The notes below the pieces were generated by a model. That model was not told where the DNA came from, made no database searches, and was given only the letters and a program-made list of their open reading frames with translations. A stretch of DNA of 64,000 nucleotides from Pseudomonas sp. CC120222-01a (GTDB lineage: Bacteria; Pseudomonadota; Gammaproteobacteria; Pseudomonadales; Pseudomonadaceae), in assembly GCF_003097235.1 (NCBI RefSeq), contig NZ_QEQQ01000008.1, positions 124,001 to 188,000 of the forward strand, read 5' to 3'. Below, piece after piece: positions 19,037 to 28,669 of the stretch. Made by a program: the position numbers and the translations under genes. How positions within the stretch are numbered: position 1 is the stretch's first letter; each line of letters opens with the position of its first letter.

Positions 19037-20122
19037 TTGTTTTCAATACAAATGCTGCCAGCACGCGAAGGCGATGCAATCTGGGTGCGCTGGGGTGATA
19101 CGGATAATCCATATCAGATGCTCGTCGACATGGGTACTGAGGAAGTTGGCAGGCTGATTTGGCAAGAAATCTCTAGATTACCTGAGAGCCAGCGAACCTT
19201 CGAAGCGGTCGTCGTAACACATATAGACGCGGATCACATAGGAGGTTTACTGAGTTGCTTCGTAGACCAAGAGCAGCCTTCTGGCGTCCTAGTCAAGGAT
19301 TTCTGGTTTAATGGATATGCGCATCTGGAGGCTAAAACAAGCACAGCGCCATTAGAGTCACTAGGTGCAGTGCAAGGTGAGAGGCTTACTAAATGGCTCT
19401 TGACTCAGTCTTGGAATCGCTCATTTGGAGGTGATGCCATATGTAGGCGGGACGGCGAGCCTCTCAGAACTGTTGAATTACCAGGAGGAATGCAGGTCAC
19501 TGTTCTCGGACCTACAGTGAAGCGACTCAACGCTTTGAAACCCCAATGGGAACAGGAGATTAGAATAGCAACACAAAAAGCAGAAAAGCGAGGTTCAAAT
19601 TCTAGCTTAGAGGCTTTGGGTGGAAAACGATATCAGGACATTTCAGATATATCTACGCTTAGAGCCCTAGCAAAACAACGCCCTATGCGAGACTCAAAGG
19701 CTGCAAACGGTAGCAGTGTCATCCTGTTACTTGAGTATGAGGGCAAAAGAATTCTCCTCGCAGGAGATGCGTTCGCCGATGATTTAGCTGACGCTATATC
19801 CTATTACTCATCGAGCGATAATTTAAAGCTAGATGCTTTCAAGGTTTCACACCACTGCAGTCGTGGCAATATCACCGAGCGCTTGATTAAAGCCATTGAC
19901 TGCCAGAATTGGCTCATATCAACGGATGGCACTCGGCATAAACACCCGGATGATGAGGGTGTGGCTTCAATTCTTTATTACAAAAGTGGTAATGCCATTA
20001 AACTATTCTTCAATGTTAGTAGCGAGCGAAATGAAAAATGGTCAAATCCAACATGGAAGTCTCGCTTTAATTACTCTGCAGAGTATGGCTCTACAGAGAA
20101 AGGCTACACTTTAGAGTTTTGA
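19037..20122 (+). CDS. Metallo-beta-lactamase-fold hydrolase (ComEC-like)
   Basis: A 361-aa MBL-fold protein. FSIQMLPAREGDAIWVRW is the first strand typical of ComEC-type and defence-type MBL proteins. The metal motif is VVVTHIDADHIGGL (His62, Asp64, Asp66, His67), and further ligands lie in ILLAGDAFADD and FKVSHHCSRG. It starts at TTG 19037, one base after the previous stop, because the first strand would be lost if ATG 19052 were used. MBL proteins of this type accompany proteases and STAND ATPases in AVAST type I and related conflict systems, where they are thought to hydrolyse nucleic acid or a nucleotide. Which substrate applies here is unknown. Confidence 0.82.
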   Translation: MFSIQMLPAREGDAIWVRWGDTDNPYQMLVDMGTEEVGRLIWQEISRLPESQRTFEAVVVTHIDADHIGGLLSCFVDQEQPSGVLVKDFWFNGYAHLEAKTSTAPLESLGAVQGERLTKWLLTQSWNRSFGGDAICRRDGEPLRTVELPGGMQVTVLGPTVKRLNALKPQWEQEIRIATQKAEKRGSNSSLEALGGKRYQDISDISTLRALAKQRPMRDSKAANGSSVILLLEYEGKRILLAGDAFADDLADAISYYSSSDNLKLDAFKVSHHCSRGNITERLIKAIDCQNWLISTDGTRHKHPDDEGVASILYYKSGNAIKLFFNVSSERNEKWSNPTWKSRFNYSAEYGSTEKGYTLEF

Positions 20123-20494
20123 TGCCTGCGAGCCGGCATCAAAAAACGGAATATCATTATGCGCATACTTCATGGCCATTCGCAGTTCGGTGTGCTGCAT
20201 ATAAAAATGCGGTGAAAAATATGGCAGGGCTAGGCCATTAGCGCACTAGATCAATGAGGCCAGTGTGTGAGGCGTATCTTGAGTATCCGTGTACTTGAAT
20301 TGCCGCCTTGGCGCCGTAAGCAATATGCACAGTCTCCAAACAGAAGCAGGGCAGCTAGTCCGGGTTGGCTCCCTGCCCTTCGCAACTCCGCCACTTAGTG
20401 TTCAACCAAGATCACCAATAGTCCGGGTTTTTTACCTCCCTTTTCTCCGCCACTCCTAGCGCTCGGCAACGATCTATCCCCGCATACGCTCTAG
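20123..20494. other. Intergenic region between convergent MBL and jetD genes
   Basis: About 370 bases without a recognisable gene. A short hairpin (GATGCC 20121-20126 with GGCATC 20135-20140) overlaps the MBL stop but is followed by As, not Ts. Another GC-rich pair lies near 20347-20378. Neither is a confident terminator. Confidence 0.35.
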
Positions 20495-21661
20495 CTAGGC
20501 AGGAAGATTCAAAGGTTGTCCTTCTTGCTCGAACAGTACAGGGGCAAGTTGATCGGCCAATTCTGCCCAGCCTGCGCGGGCAGCATTTCTCTTCATCGCA
20601 CGATGCTGCTCAGCTTTGGCGTCTTGACCGCGATCAGGCCAGCGTGAAGCCTCCATAGACCATGGCTGCAATCGACACCCTGACTGGGTGGCGAACTGGG
20701 CGATTCGAGCGGCGATACGAAAGCCCCCTTCATCATGATCGCCCCAGTGGTAAATTGGAGGCTTGTGCTCAAGCGAGGATAAGATTCGAACGTAAGCTTG
20801 CCCCCAACTTGGCGATGGCATACCTGCCGTGTAGAGAATCACTCCTGACGGATTCTTGCTTAATTCACGCGTTGCCTGGTGGAAGGTTGTGAGATTCTCT
20901 ATCGTCAATAACCAAGCAGGCGCACCTATATAACCTTGGATCACGGTATTGGCGACACCCAAAAACGGCCGAATGATTGAACAGTCATCCTGGTCGGTCA
21001 GCCGGAGCTTGCCCATACCCGCCACGAGAAAAGGTTGAGGCTCTTTGATGAGTCCGATCGCTCCGAAAACTTCACTCCAATGTCGGGCCGGCGCATTCAG
21101 GGTTTCGGCGGTGAGCAGATCCAAATGCTTGCTCAGGGCTTCCAGACGCTTGGAGTCGCCGAAAAGGTGAGTACTGAGTTGGCGGACGATGCGATCCTCC
21201 TTGGTTTCGGCCATCGCATCGAGCACCCGCAATGCATCAACGAAATCAGAAGCCGAACTAGGTCCCAGGAGCCTAACCTGCTTGAGCTGGGCCCAGCATG
21301 CAAGCAACTCGTCCACCTGTCCCTGTCCATGCCAAGGCGCCAGTAGTGCAGCCGCCTGGCCAAGGGTTGTACTGGAGGTGGGACGCTGCAGATGGTCGGC
21401 GAGTCGATCGAGATCCTGAAGAACTACCGCATCCAATGGGCGATCACTCCCTCCTTGCCTGGCCCACTCCAGCTTAATCGCGCCAGCCGATGCCGCCGCC
21501 CGCATTCGTTCGTGCATGCGGTCACGCTCGTCCAGACTGAGCTGCCAGTATGGCGAGGTTAGCGACTTGAAAGACTCACGGATAGTTCGGGTACTGCCAC
21601 TTAGACGAGCTCGCTCGGCACGAACCAGCAGGCGACCAAGGGTTGCGTCATCCAGGCTCAT
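20495..21661 (-). CDS. jetD: Wadjet nuclease subunit JetD
   Basis: A 388-aa protein of the JetD family (DUF3322 plus DUF2220), the topoisomerase VI/Spo11-like Toprim nuclease that cuts DNA once the SMC complex has extruded a small closed circle. The C-terminal Toprim-like acidic motif YHWGDHDEGGFRIAARI lies near residues 300-315, and the N-terminal half is helical with winged-helix character. It has its own Shine-Dalgarno (GAAGGAAG) inside the end of jetC and overlaps that gene by 14 bases. It is the last gene of jetABCD, consistent with Wadjet type I order. The nuclease acidic residues appear intact. Confidence 0.88.
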   Translation of the reverse strand: MSLDDATLGRLLVRAERARLSGSTRTIRESFKSLTSPYWQLSLDERDRMHERMRAAASAGAIKLEWARQGGSDRPLDAVVLQDLDRLADHLQRPTSSTTLGQAAALLAPWHGQGQVDELLACWAQLKQVRLLGPSSASDFVDALRVLDAMAETKEDRIVRQLSTHLFGDSKRLEALSKHLDLLTAETLNAPARHWSEVFGAIGLIKEPQPFLVAGMGKLRLTDQDDCSIIRPFLGVANTVIQGYIGAPAWLLTIENLTTFHQATRELSKNPSGVILYTAGMPSPSWGQAYVRILSSLEHKPPIYHWGDHDEGGFRIAARIAQFATQSGCRLQPWSMEASRWPDRGQDAKAEQHRAMKRNAARAGWAELADQLAPVLFEQEGQPLNLPA

Positions 21662-24600
21662 TCTGTTCTTCCTTCAAGCGGTTGATTTCCTGCTGCAACA
21701 ACACCGGATTGAGCAAGTAGTTGTCACTTTGCAGCAATTCACGAGCAGCATCGTGGACGACATTCTTTTTCATCTGCACATTTCGGGTTCCGAAGCGGGA
21801 CATGTCGTAGTAGATATTCAGGAAAGAGCTGAGTTTGGCTTGGTCAGATTCCGGCCCCGCCAGGATCAATTGCAGGCCAAGGGCATTCAAGAATTGCACG
21901 GTGGCTCGGATATTCTGCGGATCCATCTTCTCGAACGCCTCATCCAACAGCATGATGCCGCCGCCGCTGAGACTGTCCTTCGACTTCCCGTAACAGGCTG
22001 CCAAAGCGGCACCGAAGATGAGGTAGACCGGAGTCCTATGCTCGCCTCCAGAGGCCTGCTCGAAGCGCCTGCTAAGCAAGCCCAGACTCTCCGACATTTG
22101 ATAGACCTCTACGTCGTAGCTGAAGAAGCGGCGGTGGTCATTCAGGGGGCTGGCTTCGTTCAGCAGCGGTGAGTTGCTGTCGCCTTCGACAAGCGCGCGA
22201 AACTCCTCCGGTACCTCACCTGGTCCGCCAAAAAGGTCGTCCTCTGTCCCATGGGTACGCACGCGTAGCAAGAACTCATACAGGCTTCGATGCTCTTCAA
22301 CCACCTTGAACTTAAACTCATAGCGTTCGTTGTTGGAGAACATTGGTGCGTTTTCGAGAATTGAGGTGAGGCCCGCGATCTGCTCCGCGATGCGGTCAAA
22401 ACCTGCAAGCAGTGCCTGAGCGACATCGGAGCGAAAAACCTTCACGGCAGCCTGGTAGGCTTCTTCAGCTTTCTCTTCTTGCTCGACCAGTTCAAGATTC
22501 ACTAGTCGCTGCTGGTCCTCCAGTATGAAGCCGTAAGCGCCCTTCCAATCACTGCTGCAGATATCCGTGTTCTGCAGGTTATAGTCCTTCAGATAATTCG
22601 CGAACAGGTTCCATGCTTCGCGGTCTTTGCTGCCGGCCACCCCGTTAACCGTTAGGATCGCCTGCTCCAAAGCAATAACCTTTGCGCTCGCATCGTCGCC
22701 ATGGCGCTCATCCGAGCGTTTGCGATGCCGGTCGACTTCATTCGCGTTGTAAAGCGGGTGCTGCCGACTCTCTCTTTCCCGGGCGCTTTCTACTTCCAAC
22801 TGCTTGGTCAGCACGCCGAGCTGTTCGCCCAATAGCTTAAGTTGCTCGACGAAGCTGGCCTCATCCTTAGTCCATCGAAGCACCAACTCATTGGCGGTGT
22901 GGGCCGCCTCGTCGGCAAGTTGCTTCTTTGTCTCCAGTTCAACCAAGCCTGCAGTTTGTGTACGCGCCAACCGCTCGCGCAAATGCGCGGCATGGGCGTT
23001 TGCCTGCACTTTCGCCATAAAGATGCTTTCAAGGCTAGTTTGCAGTGCCTCGGTGTTGGCAAACGGGGTGAGATTCTGCAAGCCGTTGCGAAGCCGAGTG
23101 ACCGCCTCGTCGTATTGCCTGGATTGTGCCTGCGCAATCTGCAACGCCTGTTCTGCCTGTTGGCGCATGGCATCGACGTCTTTACGGCCCAACCTAAGCT
23201 CTGAGGGTTTAGGTAAGGATTGTCGCTCCACGGCCGCACCTGAACTGACCATGCCGTCCTTGGATAGCGCTTTGACACCAGCGCGCAGTTGCTCGTTGGA
23301 TTCGGCTAGTATCGTTCGCCCAAGCGCACCCTGCAGGTAGCGCACGGCAAGTAGGTTCTGCCCTTGGACCAACTGAGCTGCGTAAGGCTCAGTATCGTAT
23401 CCGTGCCAGTCCCGGATACGTGAAGGAAGAGCTAGCTTCACGCGATAAACGCCGTCTGCCGCTGCGCTGCGATAGACCTTAATGGCCTCCAACTCCCGAT
23501 CTTCTGGAATCAGTAAAGCCTCTACATGGCGTCCCAGCCATGACTCGATCGCTGCTTGCCATGCTACATCTGCGACACTTACCAGGTCGCAGATGGGAGT
23601 CGCGTCGATACCCGCATTCGCGAGGATACGCAACAATGCGGTGGTGTTATCGCTCAGTTTCGCAAGGCCTTGGCCAGCCCGGGCACTTGCCATCTCAGCG
23701 TCACGCAACTGGTTGGCTGCCTTTTCCGCTTTGCCTTCTGTCTCCGCCATTGCCCGGCGCAGCACTTCGAAGGCTTGGTTTACCGCTTGAAGCGTACGCT
23801 GGAGTGATTCAGATGATGGCATGTCATCTGATTCCAGCCGTTTCTCCAAGCTTTGCAATTGCTCGAGCCCGCTGTCAAAGAGGTCTCTACTGGATGCGAT
23901 TTCAGCTAGGCCGCTGGCGTCGGAAAGAGCACGCTGCATCGCGTGCAATTGCGTGCGGAGTTGCGCTTGTTTCTCATCAAATTGCTTCTCCAACAGCAAG
24001 AGCTCGCCGGCATGACCTGCTTGCTGTTGAAAGTCAGGGCTGGAAGTCAGCGCAGTCAGCGCCAGATCTCGGGCGGCATTGGCCAACTGCGCTTGGGCGC
24101 ATGCCCTTCCGAGTTCTCGCTGCGCTCGGGAAAGCGCCTCCTCTAGCGCTTCTTGCTTGATCTGAATAGCATCCACTGCCTCCGCGCTGCGTTCGGTTGC
24201 GTAGACATGCTTCAAGGCCGTCAGGTTCGCTTCGGAGGTTCGCGCCTGCAGCACTTGGGCATAGGTGTCAGCCACTTCGGAGGCTTGGGTAATGCGCCCT
24301 CTCAGTCGCCTAATAAGGTCACGCATGTCACGAACCTCGTTGAGGCGCTCGCGGAACTCGGTAATCCGGATTGGCATCGGCTCGATGAGATGCTGTCGTA
24401 ACGTCTCATTAAGATCAACGATGTCTTCATTGAGCTTGAGAGAACGAGAAAACGCAGCCCGAAATGCCTGTGAGTTCGGTTTGTCGCCTGGACCGGCCAG
24501 ATGATCGATCAAGAGGCGTCGAATAAAGTCGTCACGATTGTGAGGCGTTATATAAGGGGTACTGTTCGCCTCCAGGCGACACAAATCAGCGACTACATGC

Positions 24601-25073
24601 TGAAAGGCTCGCCAGGGCATCACGGTTTCGCGTGCGCCGTCGGTCTGCAAATATTGCTTAGCCGACAGTTCGACTCCGGGCAATATGAAGTACCCACTCA
24701 CCTCCGCTTTGGCGTCCTCGATATGAGCTTGCAGTGAAACGCCAGCAGTGAACGGAACGCCTGTAATGGTATTGCGGAAAACCAATCCCACGTATGTGTT
24801 CGCGGAGGTCCGCTGGTAGGAACTGCCACCAGGTACAATCGAGCCGAGGCAGTAATCACGCAGGCTGCGAGAACGCTTTTTCTTGCTGTCACTCGCTGCG
24901 TTGAAGTTTATGCGGTTGCCATCGGCCGCTAACATGACCACCTGAATTGCATCCAGAAGCGCCGTTTTTCCGGTTCCATTAGGCCCTAGGAAGGCCGTAT
25001 TTCTCCCAATATCGACATCCCGGGCCTCGTAAAGGAAAAACTGAATCAGGTTAACCCGCTCAAGCAAGACCAT
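21648..25073 (-). CDS. jetC: Wadjet SMC-like ATPase JetC (MukB-like)
   Basis: A 1,141-aa SMC/MukB-type ATPase, the loop-extrusion motor of Wadjet. Walker A is GPNGTGKT at residues 30-37. Long coiled-coil arms fill the middle, with a hinge-like globular part near residues 520-650. The C-terminal head holds the ABC signature SGGEHRTPVYLIFGA (near 1006) and Walker B GIMLLDEAFEKMD (near 1043). The start at 25073 follows GAGGAGG with ideal spacing; an in-frame ATG at 25088 lacks this. It overlaps the end of jetB and the start of jetD, indicating a single operon. Confidence 0.9.
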   Translation of the reverse strand: MVLLERVNLIQFFLYEARDVDIGRNTAFLGPNGTGKTALLDAIQVVMLAADGNRINFNAASDSKKKRSRSLRDYCLGSIVPGGSSYQRTSANTYVGLVFRNTITGVPFTAGVSLQAHIEDAKAEVSGYFILPGVELSAKQYLQTDGARETVMPWRAFQHVVADLCRLEANSTPYITPHNRDDFIRRLLIDHLAGPGDKPNSQAFRAAFSRSLKLNEDIVDLNETLRQHLIEPMPIRITEFRERLNEVRDMRDLIRRLRGRITQASEVADTYAQVLQARTSEANLTALKHVYATERSAEAVDAIQIKQEALEEALSRAQRELGRACAQAQLANAARDLALTALTSSPDFQQQAGHAGELLLLEKQFDEKQAQLRTQLHAMQRALSDASGLAEIASSRDLFDSGLEQLQSLEKRLESDDMPSSESLQRTLQAVNQAFEVLRRAMAETEGKAEKAANQLRDAEMASARAGQGLAKLSDNTTALLRILANAGIDATPICDLVSVADVAWQAAIESWLGRHVEALLIPEDRELEAIKVYRSAAADGVYRVKLALPSRIRDWHGYDTEPYAAQLVQGQNLLAVRYLQGALGRTILAESNEQLRAGVKALSKDGMVSSGAAVERQSLPKPSELRLGRKDVDAMRQQAEQALQIAQAQSRQYDEAVTRLRNGLQNLTPFANTEALQTSLESIFMAKVQANAHAAHLRERLARTQTAGLVELETKKQLADEAAHTANELVLRWTKDEASFVEQLKLLGEQLGVLTKQLEVESARERESRQHPLYNANEVDRHRKRSDERHGDDASAKVIALEQAILTVNGVAGSKDREAWNLFANYLKDYNLQNTDICSSDWKGAYGFILEDQQRLVNLELVEQEEKAEEAYQAAVKVFRSDVAQALLAGFDRIAEQIAGLTSILENAPMFSNNERYEFKFKVVEEHRSLYEFLLRVRTHGTEDDLFGGPGEVPEEFRALVEGDSNSPLLNEASPLNDHRRFFSYDVEVYQMSESLGLLSRRFEQASGGEHRTPVYLIFGAALAACYGKSKDSLSGGGIMLLDEAFEKMDPQNIRATVQFLNALGLQLILAGPESDQAKLSSFLNIYYDMSRFGTRNVQMKKNVVHDAARELLQSDNYLLNPVLLQQEINRLKEEQNEPG

Positions 25074-25662
25074 CGCCGGCCTCCTCATCCTTCATTGGCG
25101 CGTGCGCTGCCAATTGGTGCAACGCCCCCTCGCTCAGCACATCGACGATCCCAGGACGGATGACAATCTTGTAGGGTTGTCCGTCGTCGGCCTCTGAAAC
25201 CCGCACCAACCCGTAGCGCTTCATGGCCTGAGCCAACTCGCGCAGTTCGCCCCGCTCGGGGAGCTCACGTTTGAGCCATTCCTTGTAGGCACGCTCCAAC
25301 TCTTCAAGTGACACGAACGCTTCTCCGTCAGCGATCTCTGCCGATTGCATACGGTCGTCATAGATGCGGCGTAGAACAAGCGCCAAACGTGTCTCACTAA
25401 GGCGCATTTTCTCGGCGACTGGGTGGCTAGGGATGGCCGCGACATAAGCGTGATGGGCATTGTGAATCAGGTGAACCCCTAGCAAGGACATCACCTCCCG
25501 AAACGCCGCGAGATGCTTGACGATCAAGTGATAGGCCACCCGGCTGAACTTGTCATTGGCATAAAGGATCTGCTCAACCATTAGCCGGTAAGCCGCTCTC
25601 TCGAAGTCGGCACTGACATAACTTACCTCTGACTGTTCTGCCAATCGCTCCCAGTTGACCAT
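25060..25662 (-). CDS. jetB: Wadjet subunit JetB (MukE-like)
   Basis: A 200-aa protein in the JetB position, the MukE-like kite subunit that binds the kleisin JetA. The sequence is alpha-helical with a winged-helix-like C-terminal half (KRYGLVRVSEADDGQPYKIV), as expected for kite proteins. The start ATG overlaps the jetA stop as TGATG, and the gene overlaps the jetC start by 14 bases. Identification rests on size, position and predicted fold; on its own the sequence would be hard to place. Confidence 0.85.
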   Translation of the reverse strand: MVNWERLAEQSEVSYVSADFERAAYRLMVEQILYANDKFSRVAYHLIVKHLAAFREVMSLLGVHLIHNAHHAYVAAIPSHPVAEKMRLSETRLALVLRRIYDDRMQSAEIADGEAFVSLEELERAYKEWLKRELPERGELRELAQAMKRYGLVRVSEADDGQPYKIVIRPGIVDVLSEGALHQLAAHAPMKDEEAGDGLA

Positions 25663-27080
25663 CACGGCATCCTCACATGAATCATGAACTCTTGGTGTTC
25701 CATGTACGCGTTGCGAGTCATGGCTTCGGGGACAAATTCGACACGTATCCCAGGGACCAACTGCAGGTGGACATCACCTCTGCGTTTTCCTGGAGGGCAT
25801 GCCTCGCGCGAGGCGATCAATAACAGCCTTTGGTAGCAGCACAGATCTATGACCGATTCGATTGACAGTTGGCTCGAGGTCACGCGCAGATCAGAGCCGA
25901 CGTGTCGCGTGACGTACTCCGCCAGCTTCAGCGGCGTAACGTGCCGATTGGCATTCATCCGTTGTCGAAGTGCTTCCATTGCAAGCTCCTCAATTGTCGG
26001 ACTGTAGGTTTCGACCAGTGTTGGCTCGTGAACCCGCGGAGTTACACGAGGTTTGGACAGGCCGACCTCGGAAGCGTGATAGAAGCCTGACCTACCCGGA
26101 AGCGAGGCATGCCCTTCCCCCAAGATCTCCACGGCATTGAGGGCCCTCGCGATCAGTTTGTCGAAATTGCCAGGCGAGCGCAGCTTGTACTCAAAGAGCG
26201 CAATGGCCATCTGATTGGCGTCACGCACCTCTTCATCCAATCTCTGCAAGTGCTCTTCGACTTCGCGAAGGCGCAGCAACTGATGGGTATCCCGTTCGTA
26301 GAGCAACTCAGCGCGTAGGAAGTCGTCGTCGGTCTTCATCTGGGCATACCAACCGATCAATCCCTGGCGCTGCTGATCGTCACACTGGAGTTGGCGAACC
26401 AGAGCGATAATCTGTGAGCGAAACTGCAACGGATGATTGTGAGTACGCAGGTCGCTATAGTCGGCAATGAAAACGTTCTCGATGTACTCTTCGAAAAAGC
26501 CACGAACGAACTCGCCCATGGTTTCCTTCGCCGAGAGTTTCCCCATCAGATCCTGAATGCGGCAACTCGTATTGGTGATGTGTGCCATGCACTGTTTGGC
26601 CTGACGTGCCGCCTCATGATAAAGACCGTGCGCGTTTGCATCGCGCACTTCACGCAGGGAGACGTAGATCGAGTGGAACCTAATCCCGAGGAACTCAGGG
26701 GTCTGATTGGCAAACTCCACCAGGTGACCAAAAAACCGTGCCACAACAGGCCTGACCGTGACCTGTTCTACTACGCCTCTGCGCCGTTGACTTAGCCACC
26801 CGCTGGCATGGAGCGAGGTGAAGATCAGATGAGCCCTTCCGGTCACCGTAAGGGAGCTGTCCATATCCTCCCAAGGGTCATCGGCTACTAGAAACGATTC
26901 GATCGTTCGAAGGACCAGTGACTTGGGAGCTTCTTCCCCGGGTGAGCGGCCACCCTCTCCCCACATGGCCGCCATAAGCCGACAGAGCACATCCCAATAG
27001 CGTAGGTTGTTGGCGGCGGCCAAAGGGCGAAAAAGCTCCTTGGGCAAATGCTCGAACAGCGGCGGTATATTAGGTTCCAT
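25662..27080 (-). CDS. jetA: Wadjet kleisin subunit JetA (MukF-like)
   Basis: A 472-aa protein in the first position of the jet operon, the MukF-like kleisin that bridges the JetC heads. The N-terminal half includes winged-helix-like segments (RAHLIFTSLHASGWLSQRRRG), the middle is helical with heptad character (REVEEHLQRLDEEVRDANQM), and a second winged helix lies at the C-terminus (TSSQLSIESVIDLCCYQRLL). The start at 27080 (MEPNIPPLFEHL) matches the usual JetA beginning; the upstream in-frame stretch to 27155 runs through the operator region and is unlikely to be translated. A perfect inverted repeat sits 31 bp upstream, shared with the divergent WYL regulator. Confidence 0.87.
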   Translation of the reverse strand: MEPNIPPLFEHLPKELFRPLAAANNLRYWDVLCRLMAAMWGEGGRSPGEEAPKSLVLRTIESFLVADDPWEDMDSSLTVTGRAHLIFTSLHASGWLSQRRRGVVEQVTVRPVVARFFGHLVEFANQTPEFLGIRFHSIYVSLREVRDANAHGLYHEAARQAKQCMAHITNTSCRIQDLMGKLSAKETMGEFVRGFFEEYIENVFIADYSDLRTHNHPLQFRSQIIALVRQLQCDDQQRQGLIGWYAQMKTDDDFLRAELLYERDTHQLLRLREVEEHLQRLDEEVRDANQMAIALFEYKLRSPGNFDKLIARALNAVEILGEGHASLPGRSGFYHASEVGLSKPRVTPRVHEPTLVETYSPTIEELAMEALRQRMNANRHVTPLKLAEYVTRHVGSDLRVTSSQLSIESVIDLCCYQRLLLIASREACPPGKRRGDVHLQLVPGIRVEFVPEAMTRNAYMEHQEFMIHVRMP

Positions 27081-27111
27081 ACCAAAGTCCGTGTGGCCAT
27101 TGCATTGACCG

Positions 27112-27141
27112 TAGCATAGATCTATTGATGCATCTATGCTA
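27112..27141. promoter_or_regulatory. Perfect inverted repeat between jetA and the WYL regulator
   Basis: TAGCATAGA (27112-27120) and TCTATGCTA (27133-27141) are exact inverted copies separated by 12 bp, placing their centres two helical turns apart. The site lies between the divergent starts of jetA (27080) and the WYL gene (27169). BrxR/CapW-type WYL repressors bind inverted repeats of this kind in front of defence operons, so this is the likely operator for both genes. Confidence 0.7.
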
Positions 27142-27168
27142 TGAAAACCCTTCAACAGTGATCATTCC

Positions 27169-28011
27169 ATGCCGCGTCGCAACTCAGCCCCGCAAGAACG
27201 TTTTGAAGCGATCGAGATACTGCTTCTCTGGGAAGGAAGAATCTCACGATCGCGCTTGCTGGATTTGTTCAACATCCATGAAACGCTAGCCAGTCGGGAC
27301 ATCGCGAGCTTTCGGGTACGATACCCCGAAGCCTGCGAGCCTGATCCCGCCAGCAAAAGCTACAGCAGCACTCCACAACTCGAACCAATCCTAAGCCGCG
27401 GCGTATTCACCGAATATCAACGGCTTGTCGGTGCCTCAGGCTCTCTGGAAACCATCTCCATTGGAGTACCTTTCGAAAGTACGCAATTCGATGCAACGGC
27501 GATTCGCCCTGTCCCGTTCTCGCGACTGCATCGAGCTATGCGGCTTGGGCTTTGTGTGAGGGTGACCTATCGCTCCATGAGCACCCCCCAAGCTCATGAA
27601 CGGCTTATCCGCCCTCACTCACTGATTCAAGCCGGACCACGATGGCATGTACGGGCATACTGCGAGAAGGCCGGAGAGTTTCGTGATTTCAACCTAGGTC
27701 GAATATCAGCGGTTAGCCTGGCCGACGCCCTGCTGCTACCTGGAGCAGAGCAGGACCGACACTGGCAGCGTATCGTCCCAATACGCTTGGTACCCCATCG
27801 AGACCTTTCCGCCGAGCAGGCTCGCATGGTGCGCGAAGAGTACATGGGGGGGACAGCGGCGATGGTCTTCAATGTACGAGCCTCCCTTGCCAAGTACGTA
27901 ATCCAGACGTTTCGGGCTGCAATGGATCCTGACCGCGAGCGCCTGCCAGAGCATGTGCTCATGGTGCAACAGCCAGTTGATTTACCCATTGAGGCGCGCT
28001 GGCAGGAGTAA
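27169..28011 (+). CDS. WYL-domain transcriptional regulator (BrxR/CapW-like)
   Basis: A 280-aa regulator with an N-terminal winged HTH (RFEAIEILLLWEGRISRSRL ... ASRDIASFR), a central WYL domain (ERLIRPHSLIQAGPRWHVRA then GEFRDFNLGRI) and a C-terminal WCX-type extension (FNVRASLAKYVIQTFRAAMD). This layout is that of BrxR and CapW, homodimeric repressors that keep defence genes off until a ligand, probably nucleic acid, binds the WYL pocket. It is divergent from jetABCD with a perfect inverted repeat in the gap, so it most likely represses the Wadjet operon and itself. No Shine-Dalgarno is visible, so a leaderless or weakly translated mRNA is possible. Confidence 0.82.
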   Translation: MPRRNSAPQERFEAIEILLLWEGRISRSRLLDLFNIHETLASRDIASFRVRYPEACEPDPASKSYSSTPQLEPILSRGVFTEYQRLVGASGSLETISIGVPFESTQFDATAIRPVPFSRLHRAMRLGLCVRVTYRSMSTPQAHERLIRPHSLIQAGPRWHVRAYCEKAGEFRDFNLGRISAVSLADALLLPGAEQDRHWQRIVPIRLVPHRDLSAEQARMVREEYMGGTAAMVFNVRASLAKYVIQTFRAAMDPDRERLPEHVLMVQQPVDLPIEARWQE

Positions 28012-28183
28012 GGAGATCGGCACTTCTGCAGTTCGGCGTACAGCCGAGCAAGGTTAAGGGTGGAACCGCATATCAATTGGCAGTTAAGAACAAGCGTACT
28101 GAGCGATTGGTCAATATTTAGAGCAGATCACCTCCGATGATGACAGCCCCACATCCTTGTGGGTACTCAATCGAAGCTAACAT

Positions 28184-28669
28184 CTATCGGTTGAAGCGCT
28201 CAGCCAAGCTATGCAGATATTCCGCCATTCGTTCTAGATCCTGGCTAATTTCTGCACCTTGCATGGCCTTCCCGGCGCTGTGATCGCACAATTGCGCAAT
28301 GCGCGTAATCTGTTGATTGATGTCTTCAGCTACATGACTTTGCGCAGCTGATGCCGACGCCATCTGTTGGCTCATACCCGTAATGCGGCTAACCGCTTCG
28401 CTGATGCCAACAAGCGCCGATTGAACCGCCTCAACACTCTGCATGCTGTCGCGGGAAATCTCCTCCCCTCTGCTCGCAGTCGCCACTGCTCTTTCTGTAC
28501 CAACATGTAATGAAGCAATGATTCCATGGATCTCTTCGGTCGAAGTTCGTGTACGCTGAGCCAGAGCGCGCACTTCCTCAGCGACGACAGCAAACCCCCG
28601 ACCCTGCTCGCCTGCCCGGGCAGCCTCAATAGCAGCATTGAGCGCCAGCAAGTTGGTCTGCTCGGCAAT
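28184..28669 (-). pseudogene. Truncated methyl-accepting chemotaxis protein (signalling tip only)
   Basis: The frame reads [20 protein letters not shown] followed by [20 protein letters not shown], the invariant hairpin tip of chemoreceptors, then the C-terminal methylation helix to a normal stop. Upstream of about 28669 the homology ends abruptly and the frame runs into unrelated sequence. The sensor domain, membrane segments, HAMP and the first half of the signalling domain are missing, and no start codon suits the remainder. This is a remnant from a recombination or deletion event; it marks a breakpoint between the Wadjet and Druantia blocks. Confidence 0.85.
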
